Assembly: GCA_020057295.1 (NCBI GenBank)
Contig: JAGVGF010000004.1
Coordinates: forward strand, 1 to 59,311
DNA: 59,311 nt
DNA from: an archaeon
Lineage (GTDB): Archaea; Nanobdellota; Nanobdellia; Woesearchaeales; UBA9642
Direction of reading: 5' to 3'
In this document: positions 52,960 to 59,311 of the stretch, piece after piece
Layout: each line of letters opens with the position of its first letter
Position numbering within the stretch: the stretch's first letter is position 1
Notes under the pieces: generated by a model
Seen by the model: only the letters and a program-made list of their open reading frames with translations
Database searches by the model: none
What the model was told of the DNA's origin: nothing
Made by a program: the position numbers and the translations under genes

Positions 52960-53937
52960 ATGGATATAGATATGATTCAACAAGCATTTTCTGACGTTAT
53001 GTACATTGAACCAAAGCTCACTGTTTCTCACGTTTTACCTGAACCTGTTGGTGATATATCTAATGTGGCCGGTCTAACTCTTGCTTTTTCCAGAGATTTA
53101 AAACATGCTATAGATGTACATTCAGGTAATGTGAAATATACTGCTCCAAACGGGACATCTTTTCATCCGGGGTCGCTTTATAGATCAAGTGGAGGTTACA
53201 TTGTTGCCCAAGTTACACCGACAAAATTTGTATATTTAGATGATAACTCTTTTTTGTCTGATAAAACATTCTCGGAACTACCAGAGCCTGTTCAACCTTT
53301 TATATCTTCATTCCAAGATAGAATTGTAGTATGTTCTAAGGATGGGAAAAGATTTTATGATTTAAAGACAAGAAAAGTATGTCTTGAATCAAGAGAAGCT
53401 ATGTCTCCAGAAGTTATATCTGTTGATAGAACATATTTGGTAAACATTAAAGGAACACTTTATGATACTACCACAGGAATAAAACTTAAATTACCTGCAC
53501 CTGTAGTTTCAGATGTTCAGAAACTTGGAGATGATACATTTTTAGTAATGAGTGCTTATGCTCAGAGATTTTTTGATCTCCACACAAAAGCAGAATATCG
53601 TTTGCATGGAAAACATATGACTGTGGAATTATATCCTACTATAAACAATATTAATGGGATGTGGCTTGTTATGGGTACAGACGCAAAAACATTCTATGAT
53701 ATAAAAACTGGAGAAATTGCATTTAAACTTCCAGAAAAAGTACGAGCAAAAATACCTTGGTCAGGACGTCCAAACGAGTATACTGTTATAGGTGAAGATT
53801 CTCAGACAGTACATACTTTGACGTTAGAAAAACGATTGAATTGTGCATTAGACAGAGTTTTGGAAGAGTTAAATGTCGAAGGAAAAAGATTATTCACAAA
53901 AAATCTTGGTTGGAGCTTTGGATCTCGTGACGGCTGA
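52960..53937 (+). CDS. Unknown soluble protein, probably a beta-propeller
   Basis: 325 residues from ATG 52960, set by the GGGGGAG ribosome site. It has six or seven repeating strand units of the type 'RFYDLKTRKV', 'TLYDTTTGIKL', 'RFFDLHTKAEY', 'TFYDIKTGEIAF' and 'TVHTLTLEKRL', each an aromatic-D-x-x-T motif, as in WD40/PQQ-like propellers. No signal peptide. The role is unknown; such proteins are usually scaffolds. Confidence 0.65.
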   Translation: MDIDMIQQAFSDVMYIEPKLTVSHVLPEPVGDISNVAGLTLAFSRDLKHAIDVHSGNVKYTAPNGTSFHPGSLYRSSGGYIVAQVTPTKFVYLDDNSFLSDKTFSELPEPVQPFISSFQDRIVVCSKDGKRFYDLKTRKVCLESREAMSPEVISVDRTYLVNIKGTLYDTTTGIKLKLPAPVVSDVQKLGDDTFLVMSAYAQRFFDLHTKAEYRLHGKHMTVELYPTINNINGMWLVMGTDAKTFYDIKTGEIAFKLPEKVRAKIPWSGRPNEYTVIGEDSQTVHTLTLEKRLNCALDRVLEELNVEGKRLFTKNLGWSFGSRDG

Positions 53938-53946
53938 ATAATTCTT

Positions 53947-54231
53947 CTATTTATTTATAATTTTATTATCTTTAAAATTTACTCCTTCTTTTCTTAATAA
54001 ATTGATTTTCTTTCTAGAATTCATTTTTCCGTTATAACCGCCAAGACTACCGTCACTTTTAATAACTCTATGACATGGAACAATAGGGGCATAAGGATTA
54101 ACTCGTAATGCTTGACCAACAGCTCTTGGACTCGACTTTAGAATTTTAGCAATTTTTCCATAAGTCATAGTTTTGCCTTTAGGAATTTTCTTGCATATAG
54201 AATAAACTTTTTCTTGAAATGGTGTGACCAT
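53947..54231 (-). CDS. ogt: Methylated-DNA-protein cysteine methyltransferase, short form
   Basis: Removes alkyl groups from O6-alkylguanine by transfer to its own Cys. 94 residues, only the catalytic C-terminal domain: 'FQEKVYSICKKIPKGKTMTYGKIAK', 'SPRAVGQALRVNP', 'IVPCHRVIKSDGSLGGYNG'. The active PCHR is kept, so it is not an alkyltransferase-like (ATL) protein with changed Cys. The N-terminal domain seen in longer Ogt proteins is absent. Confidence 0.92.
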   Translation of the reverse strand: MVTPFQEKVYSICKKIPKGKTMTYGKIAKILKSSPRAVGQALRVNPYAPIVPCHRVIKSDGSLGGYNGKMNSRKKINLLRKEGVNFKDNKIINK

Positions 54232-54322
54232 GATATGCCTTAATTATGATAGAATAAAAAGTTTGTTAAAAAAATGTTATTAAAATTCTAGAATTAAATA
54301 AGAAATAAAAAAATTAATAGCT

Positions 54323-54922
54323 TTATCTTGCTGCGTCTGCTTGTCTTTCAAGCTCGAGCTTCTTTGAGATTGCTCCGCTATTTGGTGACATTTGATATGC
54401 CGAAATTATTTCATCAGCTAATGTCTCTGCAGCGCCCTTCTTTGCATTGAATGATTTTGCGAATGATCCTTGTGTCATTTGTCTTAATACCAAGTCAACT
54501 CTTCTTTGAGGTGCGCATTCTAAAGCTTTAGGATATCTTGCACCACCATATTCTATTGCAATTACTTCTTCTCTTGGTGCTGCATTCTCTACTGCCTTAA
54601 CGAACACTTCAACAGGATTTTTCTTTAACTTAGTTTCTATGATTGTGAATGCCTTTTCGACTAATGTATATGTTGTTAGACCTTTACCAGTGCATTGTCT
54701 AGAAGTTATCTTGTGCTTCTTAGATCTGTGTCCTGGAACCATTAACTTGTTCATTAATCTTTCAACAATAAATATTTTGGACTTGTAAAATTTATTACCT
54801 GCGTATCTTGCACCTGTCTTATTAACAATCATCGGATTAGTAACAATATATGGTGCTACACCTGGATCTTCTACTTTTATTTGGGAACAATCCCACTTGC
54901 CGAATGCTAAAATATTACTCAT
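54323..54922 (-). CDS. rpsG: 30S ribosomal protein uS7
   Basis: 199 residues from ATG 54922 behind GAGGT; a TTG lies 6 nt upstream. Archaeal uS7 pattern: 'GKWDCSQIKVEDPGVAPYI', 'VERLMNKLMVPG', 'KKNPVEVFVKAVENAAPREE', 'GGARYPKALECAPQRRVDL' and a helical end. It binds the 3' major domain of 16S rRNA. It stands alone, without the usual rpsL and elongation-factor neighbours. Confidence 0.96.
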   Translation of the reverse strand: MSNILAFGKWDCSQIKVEDPGVAPYIVTNPMIVNKTGARYAGNKFYKSKIFIVERLMNKLMVPGHRSKKHKITSRQCTGKGLTTYTLVEKAFTIIETKLKKNPVEVFVKAVENAAPREEVIAIEYGGARYPKALECAPQRRVDLVLRQMTQGSFAKSFNAKKGAAETLADEIISAYQMSPNSGAISKKLELERQADAAR

Positions 54923-55104
54923 TTTCAATAAACCTCATATCTTAATCTTAATTTGTATTGATATGAGGAATTTTAGAGTATTTATAAACGTTTTGGTGTG
55001 CACGTATATTCTAAACTATGCAACATACAACAGATAATATTTATAAATAAGGCCGATGTATTTCATATGTTTTGAGGCTAAGAATTATTTAGAGGATATT
55101 TAGT

Positions 55105-56901
55105 ATGAATAAACAAGATGTAAAGAAAGATGTGAAAAATACAGAAAATAAGATACGAGTAAGCTCTTGGGATGAATTTAAACAAGAGCAAAAAGAGAAA
55201 AAGATAAAAAATTTTTCTAAAGTCGCAAAAGAAGAGCCATTATATAAAAAGAAGGAAGACAGTATTAATTATTCCATTAAAGACGGATTATATTCATCAG
55301 TAAAAGGTGGCTTGACTGAAAGTTTTGTAATGCCTTTCGCAATTGCATTAAGCGCAAGCACAGGAATGCTCGCTGCATTAAGTAGCATCCCAGATTTATT
55401 AGCATCTTTTTTCCAACTATTTTCACAAGCATCATTAAAATTCTTTAAAACAAGAAGTAAATTAATCGTTTGGACTGCATTTATACAGTCATTGATGTGG
55501 TTACCCTTGCTATTTATTCCATTAGTTGCGGGTTCTAATATAACATTAGCGTTAACTTTATTACTAATATTTATTACATTAGAAAAAATTTTTGGAACAT
55601 TTCAAGGACCAATATTAAACAGTATGCTTGGAGATATCATAGATGACGATAAACGCGGAGAATTCTTTGGTAAAAGAAATAGAATTGTAAATTTGATGGG
55701 TTTCATAAGCACATTCCTTGCTGGGTTATTATTAACTTTTTTCAAGCAATTCGATTCTGGTAATAATGCACACTACATCTTTTTTGGATTTGGAATATTA
55801 TTCTTCTTGGCATTTATATTTAGAGCGATAGCATCTTATTACAAATCTAAAATATATGATTCGCCTTATACTCCTCAAAAGAATAATATTACTTTTTTTA
55901 ATTTTATGAAGAATATGACTCATAACAACTATGGAATATTTGTATTATATATATTCATGTTCAAACTTGTCGCGTTCATTAGTGCACCATTTTTTGCTTT
56001 ATATTTACTTCGTGATTTAGGTATTTCTTATATATATTTCACATTAATACTTGGCGCATCAATTATGGCTAGTTTCATAACAATGGGTATGTGGGGTAAA
56101 ATAATAGATAAACATGGTAGTAAATTAGTATTGACAATATCGGCATTTCTTACACCATTAACTGCTTTATTACTAGTTTTTGCGATGTTTATAAAAGATC
56201 CATTATGGCTGTTTATATTTTTATTATTAGAAGAAGCATTTTCTGGATTTGTATGGGCGGGATTCAATCTAAGTACCTCGAGTTTCTTGTTTGATTCAAC
56301 ATCTAAAGAAGAACGTGTGAAATATATTGCATACTATAATTTTTTAACAGGAATAGCAGTATTTCTTGGTGCAATGTTAGGTGGAGTGTTAATAAGATTT
56401 TATCCTCGGTGGACTATTGTATCGACAGCACTTGTTTCAGCCATACCAGTAATATATGTAACAACAGGTGTGTTAAGATTATTAATTACTAGTATATTCA
56501 TAAAGAAAGTACGCGAATCTAGAATGGTAGAAATAGATTTCCCTGGCAGAGGATTCTTTCATAGAGTATTAACCGTAAATCCTCACTCGCATAATCATGT
56601 AGAGATATTATCATCTTATGAGGGCCCACAACAAGCGCATTTTCATAGTCTGTTGTTTGTTAAGAATAATATTAAACCAGTAAAGAATATTACTAGTCAT
56701 AAAATGACGGAAAAAGAATTATATGAAAAGAAATCATTTGAGTACTATAGACAGAATGCTATGAAGACAATGAATCAGAAAGACAAACCTGTTACTCCGA
56801 AGGATGATTCTGATAAGATTGCAAAAAATATAGAGCAAGATAAAAAAAGTATCACTGAATTAACAGAAAAAATAAAGAATGAGCATATAAAAAAGAAATA
56901 A
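55105..56901 (+). CDS. MFS transporter with charged cytoplasmic ends
   Basis: 598 residues. About 60 charged residues precede 12 membrane segments between about 70 and 460, and a long hydrophilic tail with His clusters ('NPHSHNHVEIL', 'AHFHSLLF') and a Lys/Asp-rich end follows. 'FGKRNRIVNLMGF' and 'MGMWGKIIDKHGSKLVL' are loop motifs of the family. The substrate is unknown. GAGGA precedes ATG 55105. Confidence 0.82.
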   Translation: MNKQDVKKDVKNTENKIRVSSWDEFKQEQKEKKIKNFSKVAKEEPLYKKKEDSINYSIKDGLYSSVKGGLTESFVMPFAIALSASTGMLAALSSIPDLLASFFQLFSQASLKFFKTRSKLIVWTAFIQSLMWLPLLFIPLVAGSNITLALTLLLIFITLEKIFGTFQGPILNSMLGDIIDDDKRGEFFGKRNRIVNLMGFISTFLAGLLLTFFKQFDSGNNAHYIFFGFGILFFLAFIFRAIASYYKSKIYDSPYTPQKNNITFFNFMKNMTHNNYGIFVLYIFMFKLVAFISAPFFALYLLRDLGISYIYFTLILGASIMASFITMGMWGKIIDKHGSKLVLTISAFLTPLTALLLVFAMFIKDPLWLFIFLLLEEAFSGFVWAGFNLSTSSFLFDSTSKEERVKYIAYYNFLTGIAVFLGAMLGGVLIRFYPRWTIVSTALVSAIPVIYVTTGVLRLLITSIFIKKVRESRMVEIDFPGRGFFHRVLTVNPHSHNHVEILSSYEGPQQAHFHSLLFVKNNIKPVKNITSHKMTEKELYEKKSFEYYRQNAMKTMNQKDKPVTPKDDSDKIAKNIEQDKKSITELTEKIKNEHIKKK

Positions 56902-56952
56902 TGCTCGAATAAAACAATATATTTTATAAATACTGAATATTTTCTAGACAAT

Positions 56953-58332
56953 ATGGTTGTTAAGTTTGATAAGAAGAAAAAGTTGAAGGACGAATTTGAG
57001 CTAAAGAAAGAGAAAGAAGCTCAAGAATTAAAAGAGAAAGTAAAATTACAACGTAAAAAAAATTCTGACAATTCTAATAAAGAAGTTGAACAAAAAGAAC
57101 CAGTACAACCAGTAATCAATGTAGGATTAGTTGGACATGTAGATCATGGTAAAACAACTCTTACTGAAAAATTAACTGGAAAATGGACTGATACACACTC
57201 TGAAGAAATTAAGAGAGGGATTACTATAAGATTAGGTTATGCAGACATAACTTTTAGAAAATGTCCTCAGTGTGATGAGCCTGATTGTTTTACTACAGCT
57301 AAAACTTGTAGCGTACATAATGTTCCAACTGAATTTGTTAGAAAAGTATCTTTTGTTGACGCTCCTGGACATGAATCATTAATGGCTACGATGTTATCTG
57401 GCGCAGCAATAATTGATGGTGCATTATTATTAGTTGCAGCAAACGAATTCTGTCCACAACCACAAACTAGAGAACACTTGATGGCGCTTGAAATGTCTGG
57501 AATAAAAAATGTTATTGTAGTACAGAATAAAATAGATTTAGTGGATAAAGATAGAGTTATGAAAAATTATTCTCAAATTAAGGAGTTCTTGAAAGGCACT
57601 AGCTACGAGAACGCTCCTATAGTTCCGATAAGTGCACAGCATGATGTAAACCTTGATTTATTAATTAAGAACATTGAAGAAGTTATTAAGACTCCAAAAC
57701 GTGACGAGTCAAAAGAACCAGCAATGTTTATTGCAAGAAGCTTTGATATTAACAAACCAGGAACGATGCCACAAAAAATGAGGGGAGGAGTTCTTGGTGG
57801 TGCAATAATGCAAGGTATAATTAAAGTTGGCGATAAGATAGAAATAAGACCTGGACACATTGTTGAAGAGGCAAATCAGATTGTTGCTAAACCTTTATTT
57901 ACTACGGTATTATCTGCAATGACTGGAAGTTCTCCTGTAGATGAATTACATCCAGGAGGTTCAGTAGCATTAATGACTGATCTAGATCCAAGTGTTGTAA
58001 ATTCAGATAAATTAACTGGAAACATTGTAGGATTGCCAGGAAAATTACCGAAGATATGGTATTATTTCGATTTAGAAGTTCACTTACTTGAACGAGTTGT
58101 TGGAGCAAAGGAAGATTTGAAAGTTGATCCGATAAAGATTAATGAAGTATTAATGTTAAATGTAAATTCTGCAGCAACAGTAGGATTTGTACAAAGCATA
58201 GGAAAAGGTCGTGTAAAGTGTAAATTAAAACTACCTGTGTGTGCAGAAATAAATTCTAAGGCCACAATTTCTAGAAGAGTCGGTACTCGTTTTAGGCTTA
58301 TTGGCTATGGTGTAATTAAGGGAGAGAAATAA
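56953..58332 (+). CDS. Translation initiation factor aIF2 gamma
   Basis: The GTPase that brings initiator tRNA to the ribosome, with alpha and beta subunits. G1 'GHVDHGKT' (61-68), switch 'KRGITIRLGYADI', zinc knuckle 'CPQCDEPDC' and a later Cys, 'DAPGHESLMATMLSG', 'NKIDLV' and the beta-barrel domains II-III ('GGVLGGAIMQGIIKVGD', 'SIGKGRVKCKLKLPVCAE'). An N-terminal extension of about 50 Lys/Glu-rich residues, forming a charged helix, precedes the G domain; most relatives lack it. Confidence 0.96.
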   Translation: MVVKFDKKKKLKDEFELKKEKEAQELKEKVKLQRKKNSDNSNKEVEQKEPVQPVINVGLVGHVDHGKTTLTEKLTGKWTDTHSEEIKRGITIRLGYADITFRKCPQCDEPDCFTTAKTCSVHNVPTEFVRKVSFVDAPGHESLMATMLSGAAIIDGALLLVAANEFCPQPQTREHLMALEMSGIKNVIVVQNKIDLVDKDRVMKNYSQIKEFLKGTSYENAPIVPISAQHDVNLDLLIKNIEEVIKTPKRDESKEPAMFIARSFDINKPGTMPQKMRGGVLGGAIMQGIIKVGDKIEIRPGHIVEEANQIVAKPLFTTVLSAMTGSSPVDELHPGGSVALMTDLDPSVVNSDKLTGNIVGLPGKLPKIWYYFDLEVHLLERVVGAKEDLKVDPIKINEVLMLNVNSAATVGFVQSIGKGRVKCKLKLPVCAEINSKATISRRVGTRFRLIGYGVIKGEK

Positions 58333-58431
58333 ATTCTTAGTTTATATTATTATCTTACACAATATTTATGTTTACACTTGTTAGTAGCAAAAATAAGTAA
58401 GATTTATAAATCGTTCTATATGAACATTTTT

Positions 58432-59311
58432 ATGGGTATTAATATATTATATGTTGTTGGCGGATATGGTGGTGGCGTAAAAACTTATCTAGATAATTTG
58501 TCGCAACACCTATTAAAATCAGAAGCTGTAGATTCAATATCTATATTAACATTTGAGCAAGCAGGAAACTTGCCTTTAATAACTAATGGAAAATTAGAAT
58601 ATTCTATACTACCAACTAAAGATTTTGAAAAAACTATTGTCCGTAATTTATCTCCAAGAACGCTTGTTCGAGCCAATAGAAGTATCAAAGAAATTGTTAC
58701 ACAGAAAAAAATAGATTTATTTCATATTCATACACATAATATTCCTTTAGCAGATATTGCTACATTTACTTCTTTGACAAGAAATATTCCTTTAGTAGTA
58801 ACATATCATGGTAGTGATAAAAGATCTTTAAAAGCTCATATTTCAATTAACACATTCGGTCTTATACCAAAATATTTCGCTGACAAAAAATTTGCTGTAT
58901 CGCATGCTGCACAAAATATCTTAGGAAAGGATTCTGAAATTGTTGGTGTGCCAATACATGAAAGTTTTTATTCTGATCAATTTGAAAAAGGTTTTTTTTC
59001 CAGATACGGAATCCATGGAGAAAAGATAGTGTTTTATCCAGCAAGGATAGATCCTAAAAAAGGTCAAATGGATCTTGTTTTAGCAGAATATAAATTACTA
59101 AATGATGGATGTAGAATTCCTCACAAAATAGTTTTGGCTGGCGATGTTCAAGAAACAGCATATTTGAAATTATTACAATCAAAGATTTCAGAATATGGAT
59201 TAGGTCAAAATATTATTTTGACTGAAAGAATACCTTTTGAGCAAATGCACAATGCATATCATGGCAGTCTTATTCAAGCATTTCCAACAAGAGAAGAAGG
59301 GCTTCCGCAGA
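58432..59311 (+). CDS. GT4-family glycosyltransferase, partial at the window edge
   Basis: ATG 58432, about 27 nt after TATA GATTTATAAAT; an in-frame ATG at 58420 is too close to the box. The frame is open to the window end (293 codons seen). 'ILYVVGGYGGGVKTYLDNL' is the N-terminal acceptor-side loop, 'DLFHIHTHNIPLADI' and 'TYHGSDKRSL' follow, then 'YPARIDPKKGQMDLV' and 'FPTREEGLPQ' of the donor domain. The C-terminal end is outside the window. Confidence 0.85.
   Translation, partial: MGINILYVVGGYGGGVKTYLDNLSQHLLKSEAVDSISILTFEQAGNLPLITNGKLEYSILPTKDFEKTIVRNLSPRTLVRANRSIKEIVTQKKIDLFHIHTHNIPLADIATFTSLTRNIPLVVTYHGSDKRSLKAHISINTFGLIPKYFADKKFAVSHAAQNILGKDSEIVGVPIHESFYSDQFEKGFFSRYGIHGEKIVFYPARIDPKKGQMDLVLAEYKLLNDGCRIPHKIVLAGDVQETAYLKLLQSKISEYGLGQNIILTERIPFEQMHNAYHGSLIQAFPTREEGLPQ

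Noticed and set aside
53947-54231. Alkyltransferase-like (ATL) protein instead of Ogt
   Set aside because: The active Cys in PCHR is present, whereas ATL proteins replace it.
1-59311. CRISPR arrays, transposases and integrases
   Set aside because: I saw no regularly spaced direct repeats and no recognisable transposase or integrase frame.

Overview
This is an AT-rich archaeal chromosome segment. The domain is set by archaeal information genes: aIF2-gamma, SRP54, uS7, NMD3, two TFS transcript-cleavage factors, a Hel308 fragment, PINA, RNase HII and a signal peptidase with His in place of Lys. Two tRNA genes carry introns after position 37, and many ATGs lie 20-30 nt after a TATA box, as leaderless messages do. 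Genes inside operons more often have GGAGG- or GGTGA-type ribosome sites. The mix of genes, the cadherin-like and Cys-rich surface protein and a split helicase suggest a DPANN lineage, Woesearchaeota-like. That placement is inference and was not computed.

Layout. 1-4.8 kb: a giant membrane-anchored subtilisin-family surface protein (minus strand, C-terminus beyond the window). 5.2-7.2 kb: tRNA-Asn, intron-containing tRNA-Ile, and a Hel308-like helicase lacking the first RecA domain. 7.2-11.8 kb: lysA, NMD3, signal peptidase, a DUF5680 protein, and TFS / DUF167 / TFS. 12-15.4 kb: an operon of a double-domain ThyX-like protein, a thymidylate-kinase-like protein with a broken P-loop, and an unknown protein. 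15.4-19.9 kb: a 35-residue gene with a palindromic leader, a membrane protein, a DNA-repair/nuclease group (phosphoesterase, T4 endonuclease V homologue, DUF6884, GIY-YIG) and a Zot-like ATPase. 20-25 kb: UMF1-type transporter, SRP54, methyltransferase, DEAD-box helicase with a structured leader, tRNA-Gly with a duplicated 3' end. 25-30.4 kb: acyltransferase / PIG-L deacetylase / glycosyltransferase, then pyrD-pyrC. 30.4-38.2 kb: SMC with a small upstream gene, methyltransferase plus TrmB regulator, a candidate 122-nt structured RNA, a nucleotidyltransferase-fold pair, and a FecR-domain protein. 38.2-45.3 kb: PsiE-like protein, rnhB, dus, two membrane glycosyltransferases, a zinc protein, an ECF-type S component with DUF1893, a HAD hydrolase, initiator tRNA-Met. 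45.4-59.3 kb: deoxyhypusine-synthase-like protein with a duplicated N-terminal unit, intron-containing tRNA-Ser, secreted transglutaminase, PINA, DJ-1/PfpI, a beta-propeller-like unknown, Ogt, rpsG, an MFS protein, aIF2-gamma and a truncated glycosyltransferase.

The genes fall into a few working groups: surface and glycan building (S8 protein with dense N-glycosylation sequons, GT-C, DPM-like GT2-GtrA, GT4s, secreted transglutaminase); DNA upkeep (SMC, PINA, Hel308 part, Ogt, EndoV, RNase HII); translation and secretion; and pyrimidine/dTMP supply (pyrC, pyrD, ThyX-like, TMK-like). The strongest candidates for something undescribed are the ThyX-like/TMK-like/unknown operon, the split Hel308, and the structured RNA at 35846-35967.
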